Shown here piece by piece: positions 1-8,052 of a stretch of 48,075 nucleotides of DNA. The position numbers and the translations under genes were made by a program. The stretch is from Rhodobacter sp. (lineage in GTDB: Bacteria > Pseudomonadota > Alphaproteobacteria > Rhodobacterales > Rhodobacteraceae). Location: assembly GCA_020251025.1 (NCBI GenBank), contig JADCDI010000089.1, positions 1 to 48,075 of the forward strand, read 5' to 3'. How positions within the stretch are numbered: position 1 is the stretch's first letter; each line of letters starts with the position of its first letter. The notes under the pieces were generated by a model. It had not been told where the DNA came from. It did not search any database and worked only from the letters and a program-made list of their open reading frames with translations.

Positions 1-355
1 CGGACGTCCCGATCTAAAGGGCACCGTCCCACGCGGGCGGGGGAAACGCGGGTCGCGTATCCCGTTCCCGCCCGAACGGATGACAGCACCTTCACCGCTT
101 CAATGGCAAAGGCCATCGCATTTGCCACAGGGATAGGCCGGGATCAGGACTCGCCCGCCGGGTCGGGCGCTGGCCTCTGTCCTTCCCGGACCTGCGGGTC
201 TGCGGGGCACCGTCCCACGCGCGGGCGGGGGAAACGCGGCTCGCGTTTCTGTTCCCGCCCGAAGGGCCAATCCCTTTCCCCGGACCGGAAAGGGTCTTCC
301 GGCAGGCTGGCGGTCGGATTGCTGTTTCGGCACCCCGTCAAGGCAGCCCTGCATT
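1..355 (+). repeat. Structured repeat array, block 1 (right-hand part)
   Basis: This is the end of a GC-rich intergenic array that recurs at 19944-20730, 26341-27060 and 47743-48075. One unit junction is visible. The first stem of a unit begins near 105 and has arms TGGCAAA and TTTGCCA, where the other copies have TGGCAGGGG and CCCCTGCCA. The central stem seen in the other copies (GGCCGGGGGC/GCCCCCGGCC) is missing here. A GGGCGGG...CCCGCCC hairpin enclosing GAAACGC-like sequence occurs twice (about 36-75 and 224-261). A trailer at about 260-350 resembles 26831-26925. ORFs here are low-complexity Pro/Arg/Gly translations of the repeat and I do not call them genes. I see nothing recognisable in 356-546. 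Confidence 0.75.
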
Positions 356-546
356 CCTTGAGGCCTGTGGAAGGCCGCCGGTCGCTTTTCTTCCTGCCGC
401 GACTGCCGCCGTCAGGCTTGGGCAAGGCCCTTGGCCCCGGGACCTCTGCCTTGCGGTAACCGGATTGCTGAAACACTCTCGCGGGGCGTTTGCGGCCCGT
501 CCCGTCGTCGCGCAGCGCGCCTCGTGGTTTGTCGGCTTTCCGGGCG

Positions 547-1470
547 CTACCCCTGCGGTGTCATGGCCTTGCGCTGGCGCGCGCGCTCCAGACCAAGGGT
601 GCGTTCCCGCCAGATGATCAGGATGCCTGCCGTCACCACCAGAAGGGCGCCGAACAGCATGGTTGCGGTCGGCACCTCGTCAAACAGGAAATACCCGAAG
701 GCAAGCGCGAACAGCATCGAGACATATTCGAAGGGTGCCACGACCGAGGCATCGGCCTCGCGGTAGCCGCTGGTCAGCAGGATCTGCCCGATGCCCCCCA
801 GCAGGCCTGCCGCAATCAGAAGGACCGCCTCGCGGCCATCCGGCATCACCCATCCGAAAGGCAGGGTGACAAGCGACAGAAGCGTCGCCGTGGCCGAGAA
901 CCAGAAGACAATGGCCGGGGTGCTTTCGGTCAGAACCAGCTTGCGCACGAAAACCTGCGCCAGGGCGGCAAAGACGGCCCCCCCCAGCACCAGCATCGCG
1001 CCCAGCGTCTCGGCGGTTTCCACGCCCCCGTCCGACAGGGCGGTGACGCGCGGCGACAGCACGATCAGCACGCCCGCCAGACCCAGGGCCACAGCCGACA
1101 GCCGGAACACCCGCACCTCTTCGCCCAGAAACATGGCGGCAAAGACCACGGTCAGCAGCGGCGCCGCATAGCCGATCGCCGTCACTTCCGGCAGCGGCAG
1201 ATAAGCAAGGCCCGCAAAACCCAGACCCATCGCCGTGGTGCCGACGACCCCGCGCCAGACATGGCCCATCGGCTGGGCCGTGCGCAGCCCCCGGTGCAAT
1301 TCACGACGCCAGGCCAGCCAGGCCACGATCACCGGTATGGCAAAAAGTGACCGGAAGAATACCGCCTGGCCGGGCGGCACATGGGCCGAGGTTGACTTGA
1401 TCAGCGCGGCCATCACGATAAAGACCAGAACCGACGCGATCTTGAAGGATATGCCGCGCAAAGGGCGCAT
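547..1470 (-). CDS. DMT superfamily (EamA-type) transporter, 307 aa
   Basis: Inner-membrane transporter of the drug/metabolite transporter superfamily, which exports or exchanges small metabolites; the substrate cannot be read from sequence. About ten hydrophobic segments are visible, arranged as two EamA repeats. The first repeat includes [18 protein letters not shown] and the second includes [21 protein letters not shown] small cytoplasmic tail rich in Arg follows the last segment. I start at the ATG at 1470 ([17 protein letters not shown]), because the 44 codons upstream are Pro/Arg-rich and not membrane-like. The length of about 300 aa is normal for the family. The gene is divergent from ade, with 116 bp between the starts, so the promoters probably lie back to back. 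Family assignment is firm, specificity is not. Confidence 0.9.
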   Translation of the reverse strand: MRPLRGISFKIASVLVFIVMAALIKSTSAHVPPGQAVFFRSLFAIPVIVAWLAWRRELHRGLRTAQPMGHVWRGVVGTTAMGLGFAGLAYLPLPEVTAIGYAAPLLTVVFAAMFLGEEVRVFRLSAVALGLAGVLIVLSPRVTALSDGGVETAETLGAMLVLGGAVFAALAQVFVRKLVLTESTPAIVFWFSATATLLSLVTLPFGWVMPDGREAVLLIAAGLLGGIGQILLTSGYREADASVVAPFEYVSMLFALAFGYFLFDEVPTATMLFGALLVVTAGILIIWRERTLGLERARQRKAMTPQG

Positions 1471-1586
1471 GGCCGCACTCCCATGGGAACAGCCGGGTGA
1501 TAGCCCCCCGGCCCGCAGGCGCAAGGGCCAAGTGGCGCTGGACGGGGCGGCTGCGGTACGCTTCACTGCGGGAAAAGGAGCCTGCC

Positions 1587-3290
1587 ATGCCCAGACCGAC
1601 ACTGTCCGACCTGATCGATCAGGGGCGGGGCATTGCCCCCGCCGATCTGGTGCTGCGCGGCGGGCGGGTGTTCGATCTCATCACCGGTGATCTCGTGCAA
1701 ACCGACGTGGCGATCTGCGGCGATAGGATTGTGGGTGTTTTCGGGGATTACGAGGCGCGGCAGGTGATCGATTGCCCGGGGCAGATTCTGGTGCCTGGCT
1801 TTATCGACACCCATCTGCACATCGAATCCTCGCTGGTCACGCCCTATGAGTTCGACCGCTGCGTCGGGCCGCGCGGTGTGACTACCGCGATCTGCGACCC
1901 GCATGAAATTGCGAATGTCTGCGGGTTGACCGGCATCCGGTATTTTCTGGACGCCTCGGCGGAAACGGTGATGGACATCCGTGTGCAACTGTCGTCCTGC
2001 GTGCCGTCAACCCATATGGAAACCGCCGGGGCGCGGCTTTCGGCGGCGGATCTGGTGCCGCTGATGGATCATCCAAGGGTGATCGGGCTGGCCGAGTTCA
2101 TGAATTTCCCCGGGGTGCTGATCAAGGACGCGGGCTGTCTGGAAAAGCTGGAGGCATTCCGGGGCCGCCACATCGACGGGCATGCGCCGCTGCTGCGCGG
2201 CAAGGACCTGAACGGCTATATCAGCGCCGGCATCCGCACCGAGCACGAAGCGACAACGGCGCAGGAGGCACAGGAAAAGCTGCGCAAGGGCCTGCGCGTG
2301 CTGATCCGCGAAGGATCGGTGTCCAAGGACCTGCAGGCGCTGGTCCCCATCCTGACCGAACGCCATGCGCCATACCTTGCCTTTTGCACCGATGACCGCA
2401 ATCCGCTGGACATCGCGGAACACGGGCACCTTGATTACATGATCCGCACCGCCATCGCACTGGGCGCGCCGCCGCTGGCGGTGTACCGCGCAGCCAGCCT
2501 GTCGGCGGCCGAGGCGTTCGGGCTGAAGGACCGGGGGCTGATCGCACCGGGCAAGCGCGCCGACATTGCCGTGATCGACACGCTGGAGGGCTGCCATGCG
2601 TCTTTGGTGCTGTGCGGCGGAGTGGTGGCGGGGGATGCGGCCTATGCCGCACGCCGTATCGTTGCGCCTGTGGCGCGCCAGTCGGTGAAGGCGCGGCCCG
2701 TGACCGCACAGTCGTTCCGCACCGGGGGAAACCGCGCGGAAACCCCGGTCATCGGCATCCTGCCGGGCAAGATCATCACCGAACATCTGACATATGACAT
2801 TGCGCCGGAAGGCGGTGACAAGCGCACGGATATCGCGCGCGATCTGGTCAAGATCGCCGTGGTTGAACGGCATGGCGTCAACGGCAATCTGGCGACCGGC
2901 TTTGTCAGGGGTTTCGGACTGGCGCGCGGGGCCATCGCCTCGACCGTGTGCCATGATCATCACAATATCGCGGTCGTGGGGGCCACCCCGGACGACATGG
3001 CCTTTGCCGTGACCCGTCTGGGCCAGATCGAAGGCGGGTTCGTGGTGGTGGAAGGGGGCCGCGTTCTGGCCGAACTGCCCCTGCCCATCGCCGGGCTGAT
3101 GAGTCTCGAGCCCTTCGAGGTGGTGCGCGACAGCCTGATCGCCCTGCGCGCCGCCGCGCGATCCCTGGGCGTGACCCTGGAAGAGCCGTTCCTGCAACTG
3201 GCCTTCCTGTGCCTGCCCGTGATCCCGCATCTGAAGATCACCGACCACGGCATGGTGGATGTGGACCGGTTCGAAGTGATCGGGCCGTAG
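1587..3290 (+). CDS. ade: Adenine deaminase, 567 aa
   Basis: Cytosolic metal-dependent amidohydrolase that deaminates adenine to hypoxanthine for purine salvage (EC 3.5.4.2). The start at 1587 is supported by GGAAAAGGAG just upstream. An amidohydrolase entry motif [12 protein letters not shown] lies at residues 71-82, with metal-ligand H76 and H78. The family signature [17 protein letters not shown] follows at about 97-113. The C-terminal half carries the adenine-deaminase-specific domain, including [14 protein letters not shown] and [17 protein letters not shown]. Length matches the Ade family (about 560-590 aa), which is longer than Add-type adenosine deaminases. It stands alone and diverges from a DMT transporter. 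Whether that exporter handles purines is only a guess from position. Confidence 0.95.
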   Translation: MPRPTLSDLIDQGRGIAPADLVLRGGRVFDLITGDLVQTDVAICGDRIVGVFGDYEARQVIDCPGQILVPGFIDTHLHIESSLVTPYEFDRCVGPRGVTTAICDPHEIANVCGLTGIRYFLDASAETVMDIRVQLSSCVPSTHMETAGARLSAADLVPLMDHPRVIGLAEFMNFPGVLIKDAGCLEKLEAFRGRHIDGHAPLLRGKDLNGYISAGIRTEHEATTAQEAQEKLRKGLRVLIREGSVSKDLQALVPILTERHAPYLAFCTDDRNPLDIAEHGHLDYMIRTAIALGAPPLAVYRAASLSAAEAFGLKDRGLIAPGKRADIAVIDTLEGCHASLVLCGGVVAGDAAYAARRIVAPVARQSVKARPVTAQSFRTGGNRAETPVIGILPGKIITEHLTYDIAPEGGDKRTDIARDLVKIAVVERHGVNGNLATGFVRGFGLARGAIASTVCHDHHNIAVVGATPDDMAFAVTRLGQIEGGFVVVEGGRVLAELPLPIAGLMSLEPFEVVRDSLIALRAAARSLGVTLEEPFLQLAFLCLPVIPHLKITDHGMVDVDRFEVIGP

Positions 3291-3401
3291 CCAGCCTTCC
3301 TGAAACTTCATGCAGCGTTCAAGCCCCGCAGCCGGCCCGTTGCCTGAAAGCGCAAGCCGCAGGGCAACGGGGGTTGGGCCGGGGATTCGGCCCTGAAATC
3401 A

Positions 3402-3504
3402 GGCCGCGCCTGCCAAGGGGATGATGAGCGATCAGAAATCGTCCGGCGGACGATTTCCGCGAAGAACGCCGCGCCCGTGGCGCGGGCCGGTGGCAGGCGC
3501 GGCC
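3402..3504. repeat. Nested inverted-repeat element, about 103 bp
   Basis: A perfect 14-bp inverted repeat forms the ends: GGCCGCGCCTGCCA at 3402-3415 and TGGCAGGCGCGGCC at 3491-3504. Inside it is a second perfect hairpin at 3436-3456, with arms AAATCGTCC and GGACGATTT and a GGC loop. The whole could fold as one cruciform or RNA with an internal arm. It occupies most of the 300-bp gap between the convergent ade and AGE-family genes. There is no T-run, so it is not a simple terminator. I see no obvious target-site duplication and no ORF. It may be a miniature mobile element or a structured RNA. Confidence 0.7.
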
Positions 3505-3556
3505 GTCGGGGCAGTGCCCCGACTTGACGCATGTCAGATCAGGCAAACCGCAGGAT

Positions 3557-3588
3557 CGCCGCAATCTTGGGGGATCAACCTTGCGGCG
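3557..3588 (-). terminator. Candidate hairpin downstream of the AGE-family gene
   Basis: Arms CGCCGCAA (3557-3564) and TTGCGGCG (3581-3588) are perfect complements and lie 5 bases past the stop codon of the minus-strand epimerase gene. The 16-base loop is long and no T-run follows on the minus strand. It may therefore be a 3' stabilising stem rather than a true intrinsic terminator. Confidence 0.35.
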
Positions 3589-3593
3589 TAAGT

Positions 3594-4877
3594 TCAGCCC
3601 GTAACAATCCCCGGCCCCGCCGCCCCCGCCAGCCCCCGTGTCGCGCTGCCCGTCGCAGGCAGCAGCGGAATCAGACAGGCCTGCACGGCATGATAGAGGT
3701 CCGGCTTGCCGGTAAAGACCCGCGACACGGGCCGCAGGTCGTCATCCAGTTCCGGCCACCAGCCGCCGCCCTGGCGGTCGATCACATGGGTGGCGACAAA
3801 GCTCCAGATCCGGCGGTACCACCCTTCAAACCGGGGATCGTCGCTGATCTGGCGCAGCACGCCAGCCGCCGCGATGCCTTCGGCCAGCGGCCACCAGTAG
3901 CGGTCGGTCCGCTCGGGCCGGTCATCCCAGCCCAGCGTATAGTAAAAGCCGCCCCGCGTCTTGTCCCAGCCGATGTCACAGGTATGCAGGAACAGCGCCT
4001 GCGCCGCCTCGGGCAGCCAGGCATGGGCGCGCCCGCCCAGTTCCCACAGCTGTACCAGAAGACGCGACCATTCCAGCGCGTGGCCCGGCGTGGTGCCGCC
4101 CGGGCGGAACATCGGGTTTCCGGCATAGGCGCGGTCCACCGTCCAGCCGGCAGTGAAATGCTCGGCCACGCGCCAGCCCTCGGCGCGGGCATGGCAGTTG
4201 ATGATCAGCGCCGCGATGCGTTCGGCCATGGTCAGATGGTGCCGCTCGCCCGTCGCCTCGAAGGCGGCCATCAGCGCCTCGGTCAGGTGCATGTTGCTGT
4301 TCTGGCCGCGATAGCTGCCCAAGGGCTGCCAATCGGCGGCGTATTCCTCGGTCGTGGCCCCTGCGGCCTCGTCCCAGAAGCGGCGCAGCAGCACGTCGGT
4401 GACATCGGCCAGCAGGGTATCGGCATCGGGATGCCCCACCACCTTTGCCGACGAGGCTGCCAGCAGGACGAAGGCATGGCCGTAGGCCTGCTTTGTGTCA
4501 TCAACCGGGCCGCTGTCGTTGACACGCCAGTACCAGCCGCCACGCCGGGCATCGTGATGCGCCCCGCACAGGAAGGCCATGCCATGGTCTATCATCCGGT
4601 CCGCCCCGGGCAGGCCCAGCAGATGGGCCATCGCAAAGCAATGCACCATCCGCGCGGTGTCATGCAGCCCGCGCACCGTGCCGCCCGCATCGGGGGCGGG
4701 CAAGGGCCGGCCCCGGTCATCAAGGCTGAAGAACCCGCCCCTGGGGTTGACCGCCGCCGCCTGGAAGAAGTCGAACAGCCCGCGCGCCTGGTCCAAGAGC
4801 CACAGGCGGTGCGCCGGGCGGCGCAGGAAATCCGGCCCGCCGGTTGCGGCCCAGCCGGGAAGTCGGGTGTCGGTCAT
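3594..4877 (-). CDS. AGE family sugar epimerase/isomerase, 427 aa
   Basis: Member of the N-acylglucosamine 2-epimerase family of (alpha/alpha)6-barrel enzymes. These interconvert aldoses and ketoses or epimerise C2; relatives include mannose isomerase and sulfoquinovose isomerase YihS. Visible family landmarks are TKQAYGHAF (128-136), NSNMHLTEALMAAFEATG (193-210), TPGHALEWSRLL (263-274) and KPDLYHAVQACLIPL (391-405). H266 and H396 sit where the catalytic histidines of the family are found. Length is at the usual 400-430 aa. The start is the ATG at 4877. The gene stands alone, with no sugar transporter or kinase next to it, so the substrate is open. A D-mannose/D-lyxose or sulfoquinovose-type isomerase is most likely. 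Confidence 0.85.
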   Translation of the reverse strand: MTDTRLPGWAATGGPDFLRRPAHRLWLLDQARGLFDFFQAAAVNPRGGFFSLDDRGRPLPAPDAGGTVRGLHDTARMVHCFAMAHLLGLPGADRMIDHGMAFLCGAHHDARRGGWYWRVNDSGPVDDTKQAYGHAFVLLAASSAKVVGHPDADTLLADVTDVLLRRFWDEAAGATTEEYAADWQPLGSYRGQNSNMHLTEALMAAFEATGERHHLTMAERIAALIINCHARAEGWRVAEHFTAGWTVDRAYAGNPMFRPGGTTPGHALEWSRLLVQLWELGGRAHAWLPEAAQALFLHTCDIGWDKTRGGFYYTLGWDDRPERTDRYWWPLAEGIAAAGVLRQISDDPRFEGWYRRIWSFVATHVIDRQGGGWWPELDDDLRPVSRVFTGKPDLYHAVQACLIPLLPATGSATRGLAGAAGPGIVTG

Positions 4878-5325
4878 CGCGGTATCTCCGGCAGTCGGTC
4901 AGGCGGGGCAGGGGCCAGGGCAGGCCAAGACCCGTCCTTGCGGCGATGTTAAACCACGGATCCCCCCGGCTGGACCAGCCCGTTCAGACCGGGCCTGCCC
5001 ATGCCCGGCCCCCGGGCCACGGGCAGCATCGGAGAATGTCCATCTCTGCCGGGCCGGGTCTTTGGAATTAACAATCACGACCTGTCCAGTAGAGTTAATG
5101 AAACGACACGGCATGATTCGCTGTCGCCACCCGATGGGGCACTGCATGACCAGGACGCAGATCATACCTGGCCCCGATGGCCCGCCTGCCCCGGATTGGC
5201 GGTGGCGGGGCGCGCGCATGGCAAACACGCCACCAGCCCGCGTCGATACGGCGGACGGCAGCCATGGCGCCGGGCGGTTCGACGCCCGGCCGAACCCCTT
5301 CGGAATTCACCCTGGAAAGGAGAGT
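4878..5325. other. Intergenic region upstream of the small membrane-protein genes
   Basis: I see no convincing gene here. The region around 5061-5100 is locally AT-richer. It contains the inverted pair ATTAAC (5068-5073) and GTTAAT (5094-5099) and could hold the promoter of the two small plus-strand genes (a TTAACA / TAGAGT pair with 16-bp spacing). This promoter reading is weak and by eye only. Confidence 0.3.
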
Positions 5326-5472
5326 ATGATGCGATCTTACAGACCTGACCGCAGGCCCTCGGGGGCTTTGCTGCTGTTCGTTGCGGTCTATCTCGCCGCC
5401 CTTGGCGTGCTGTTCGCCCCGGAAGGCGCCTTCCTGTCTTCCCCGGCCAAGGCGACCCTCTCCACCCCCTGA
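5326..5472 (+). CDS. Small single-pass membrane protein, 48 aa
   Basis: Not recognised. A strong ribosome-binding site (GGAAAGGAGA, ending 5323) precedes two adjacent ATG codons at 5326 and 5329, which argues for a real gene. The peptide has a basic N-terminus (MMRSYRPDRRPSG), one hydrophobic segment of about 17 residues (ALLLFVAVYLAALGVLF), and a short polar tail, fitting a single membrane span with the N-terminus inside. It is followed after 16 bp by a second small membrane-protein gene with its own Shine-Dalgarno sequence, so the two probably form an operon ending at the terminator at 5686-5712. The segment lacks the His/Trp pattern of light-harvesting antenna peptides. Confidence 0.6.
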   Translation: MMRSYRPDRRPSGALLLFVAVYLAALGVLFAPEGAFLSSPAKATLSTP

Positions 5473-5488
5473 CCGACCGGAGGATACC

Positions 5489-5647
5489 ATGTTCTTCTGC
5501 GCCCACGACCCCGGCCTTGCCCTGCTTCTGGCGGAGGATCAGGGCCAATACGACCAGACTGATCCGCCGCCGGTTTTCATCCGCATCATCATGATCGGTA
5601 TTCTGGCCGTGAACGCATCGGCGCTGGCCATCATCGCACTGGGCTGA
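5489..5647 (+). CDS. Small single-pass membrane protein, 52 aa
   Basis: Not recognised. The ATG at 5489 follows GACCGGAGGATACC, a good ribosome-binding site. The N-terminal half is mildly acidic (MFFCAHDPGLALLLAEDQGQ). The C-terminal half is a hydrophobic span (VFIRIIMIGILAVNASALA) that runs to the end of the protein. Second gene of a two-gene unit with the 48-aa membrane peptide upstream, and followed by an intrinsic terminator. The two may act as partners in a small membrane complex; that is inference from layout only. Confidence 0.55.
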   Translation: MFFCAHDPGLALLLAEDQGQYDQTDPPPVFIRIIMIGILAVNASALAIIALG

Positions 5648-5685
5648 AGCGCAAGGACATTGCTGCAACCAGCCCCGGACAACAG

Positions 5686-5712
5686 AAAGCCCCGCGCAAG
5701 CAGGGCTTTTTT
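5686..5712 (+). terminator. Intrinsic terminator after the small membrane-protein genes
   Basis: Stem AAGCCC (5687-5692) and GGGCTT (5703-5708) is followed by TTTT through 5712. It lies 39 bp after the 52-aa gene. On the opposite strand the same stem lies 23 bp beyond the 3' end of tRNA-Ala, so it may serve both transcripts. Confidence 0.75.
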
Positions 5713-5734
5713 CATTCCATCATCACCAGGATTT

Positions 5735-5810
<76 letters not shown>

Positions 5811-5899
5811 ACTTCAGGCGGACTTGGGTGCTCCGCTGCGGCTGTTTACGGAAGGGCGCGGGGGGGTGCAAGCCAAAAACGCGGCCTTCCCCCCCGCAA

Positions 5900-6235
5900 T
5901 CACACTTCTTCCTCGTCCCCGCCCACATCCGCGAGATCGTCCAGAGAAACGGTATCGTCGGCGTCGTCTTCCAGCAGGTCATCGTCCAGGTCCGCGTCAT
6001 CGGCGACGCCGGGCTCCAGGATGTCATCTTCTGCTTCCAGATCGTCGACCAGCACATCCTCGTCCTTTTCGGGCAGCGGGCGCGCGATGACGACAGAGGC
6101 CGCCTTGCGGCGGGCAGATTCGATATCCACGATCTCGCCCGAGTAGGGGCTGATGATCGGGGTCTTGTTCAGGTCGTAAAAGCGCTTGCCTGTGGTCGGG
6201 CAGATGCGCTTTGTGCCCCATTCCGGGTTGGGCAT
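5900..6235 (-). CDS. TIGR02300 / FYDLN-acid family protein, 111 aa
   Basis: Small conserved alphaproteobacterial protein of unknown function. The N-terminus carries the family signature: WGTKRICPTTGKRFYDLNK (residues 6-24), with C12 and an FYDLN motif, followed by PIISPYSGEIV. The C-terminal half (about 58-111) is almost entirely Asp/Glu with a few hydrophobic residues, giving a strongly acidic tail. I start at the ATG at 6235 because that gives exactly the family N-terminus; the long open frame upstream is an artefact of GC-rich sequence. It lies just downstream of tRNA-Ala on the same strand and diverges from the YgjP-type peptidase gene. Confidence 0.93.
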   Translation of the reverse strand: MPNPEWGTKRICPTTGKRFYDLNKTPIISPYSGEIVDIESARRKAASVVIARPLPEKDEDVLVDDLEAEDDILEPGVADDADLDDDLLEDDADDTVSLDDLADVGGDEEEV

Positions 6236-6391
6236 GGTTGTCCCCTTGAACTTCTGGCGGATGCAGGATCGCGCCCGCTTGCCACAAGAGCCGTCGCCTG
6301 TCAAAGCCTTTCGCGGCTGCGGCAAAGGCGGGCAGAGGGGGGTTTTCTGCCGCCGCCGGACGGGTATTCTGACCGCAGACAGGACAAGACC

Positions 6392-7087
6392 ATGCCGCTT
6401 CTGCCAGGACCGCCCCCGCTGGAGATCACCCTGCGCCGCAGCGCGCGGGCGCGGCGGTTTTCGCTGCGCGTGTCCCGTCTTGACGGGCGGGTGACGCTGT
6501 CGCTTCCGCCCGGCGCGGGCGAGTCCGAGGCGATGGCCTTTGCCCGCCAGCAGGAACCCTGGATCCGCCGGGCCCTTGCCGGTCTGCCGCAGACGGCCCC
6601 GGTCGGGCTTGGCGCGATCATTCCGGTGGAAGGGCGGCTGTTGCGGCTGGATGCGGGGCCGGGGCGGCTGATCCGTATCGAGGGCGATTCGCTGCTGATC
6701 CCCGGCAACCCGGCGCAGGCCGGGGTGCGGGCGGCGGCCTTTCTGAGGCATCTGGCGCGCGACAGGCTGACCGAGGCTTCTGACCGCTATGCGCAGATGA
6801 TCGGGCGGCCCTACAGCCGGATCACCTTGCGCGATACGCGGTCGCGCTGGGGGTCCTGCACCGCCGACGGCGCGCTGATGTATTCCTGGCGGCTGGTCAT
6901 GGCCCCGCCCGGGGTGCTGGACTATGTCGCGGCCCATGAGGTGGCGCATCTGGCGCAGATGAACCACTCGCCCGCGTTCTGGGCGGTCGTTGCCCGGCTT
7001 GTTCCCGGCCATGCCGCGCAGCGCCGCTGGCTGAAGCTGCACGGTCAGGCGCTGCACGGCCCCCGCTTTGTCGCCGCAGGGGATTGA
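6392..7087 (+). CDS. YgjP-like metallopeptidase (DUF45/M48-type), 231 aa
   Basis: Predicted zinc metallopeptidase of the YgjP/SprT-like group. The catalytic signature is AAHEVAHLAQMNHSPAFW (181-198), with HEVAH at 182-186 and a third ligand H192 in the characteristic N-H-S-P-x-F-W setting. The upstream block RDTRSRWGSCTADGALMYSW (147-166) is the other hallmark of the family. The N-terminal half is a beta-rich, Arg-rich region. The start at 6392 is preceded by AGGACAAG. Natural substrates are not established for the family. It is followed 33 bp later by a GntR regulator on the same strand, possibly co-transcribed. Confidence 0.9.
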   Translation: MPLLPGPPPLEITLRRSARARRFSLRVSRLDGRVTLSLPPGAGESEAMAFARQQEPWIRRALAGLPQTAPVGLGAIIPVEGRLLRLDAGPGRLIRIEGDSLLIPGNPAQAGVRAAAFLRHLARDRLTEASDRYAQMIGRPYSRITLRDTRSRWGSCTADGALMYSWRLVMAPPGVLDYVAAHEVAHLAQMNHSPAFWAVVARLVPGHAAQRRWLKLHGQALHGPRFVAAGD

Positions 7088-7120
7088 CCGGCGCGGCAGC
7101 GGGGTGTTTCGCTGTGCCCC

Positions 7121-7771
7121 ATGCCGATCCAGACCCGCCTGCCGGATTCCAAGCTTGCCGAACATGACCGGCTGTACCGCAGCTTGCGGGTGCAGGTGAT
7201 GCATGGCGAGTTGCCCCCCGGTCAGGCGCTGACCCTGCGCGGTCTGGCCAGAAGCTTTGACGTCTCGATGACACCCGCGCGCGAAGCGGTGCGGCGGCTG
7301 GTGGCAGAAGGCGCCTTCACCCTGTCGTCGTCCGGGCGCATCTCCACCCCCGAGCTGACCCCCGAGCGGATCGAGGAACTGGCGTCGATCCGCGCGCTTC
7401 TGGAACCCGAACTGGCCTCGCGCGCCCTGCCGCGCGCCCATTTCGCGCTGATCGAGCGGCTGAAGACCATCAACGCCGCCAATGCCGAGGCCGTGGCCAG
7501 GCAGGATGCGGTGGCCTATATCCGCACCAATCTGGAATTCCACCGCACGCTTTACCTGCGCGCGCAGGCACCTGCGATGCTGGCGATGACGGAAACGGTC
7601 TGGCTGCAGCTGGGTCCGACCATGCGCGCCCTTTACGCCCGGCTGCGCCGCAACGAGCCGCCGCACCACCACCGCGTCATCCTTGCCGCCCTCAAGGCGG
7701 GGGATGAGCCCGGCCTGCGCCTGGCGGTGCGCACCGATGTCACCCAGGGGCTGCGGCACCTGGCGGGATAG
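7121..7771 (+). CDS. GntR family transcriptional regulator, FadR/VanR (FCD) type, 216 aa
   Basis: DNA-binding regulator with an N-terminal winged helix-turn-helix. The stretch from LTLRGLARSFDVSMTPAREA (about 40-59) to VRRLVAEGAF matches the GntR recognition region. The C-terminal helical ligand-binding FCD domain (about 85-210) includes TNLEFHRTLY and the metal/ligand-type histidines in PPHHHRVILAAL. It stands next to, and converges with, the lpd end of the 2-oxoglutarate dehydrogenase operon. In Rhodobacter sphaeroides a GntR-family protein, AkgR, is reported to activate TCA genes. This gene could be its equivalent and could bind the paired palindromes upstream of sucC and sdhC, but that link is inference from family and position. 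Confidence 0.9.
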   Translation: MPIQTRLPDSKLAEHDRLYRSLRVQVMHGELPPGQALTLRGLARSFDVSMTPAREAVRRLVAEGAFTLSSSGRISTPELTPERIEELASIRALLEPELASRALPRAHFALIERLKTINAANAEAVARQDAVAYIRTNLEFHRTLYLRAQAPAMLAMTETVWLQLGPTMRALYARLRRNEPPHHHRVILAALKAGDEPGLRLAVRTDVTQGLRHLAG

Positions 7772-8052
7772 CCCGGCCCGGCCAGAGCTGCTGGGGTTTG
7801 CCATTTCCCTTGCCGTCCCGCCCGCCATCCGTCGGGCATCGTGACAGGCGCAACGTCCTGCGGCATCGATCTGGTCCGGTTCGCGGGTGTTCTGCCCGAT
7901 TGCGGTGTCGGCCGGCTTTCCGGGGGCCGATGCCGGGGCTGGCGTGTTTGCAACCGTGCCGGTTGGGGGCGGCAGGGTGCCATTGCGCGGCTGAAGCGCA
8001 GCCTTCCCCTGATCGTGCCGTCTGCGCGCTGCTTTGGGCGGCCGGACATCGG

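Noticed and set aside
5326-5647. Light-harvesting (pufBA-like) peptides
   Set aside because: Size and single span fit, but the conserved His and Trp residues that bind bacteriochlorophyll are absent and no photosynthesis genes are nearby.
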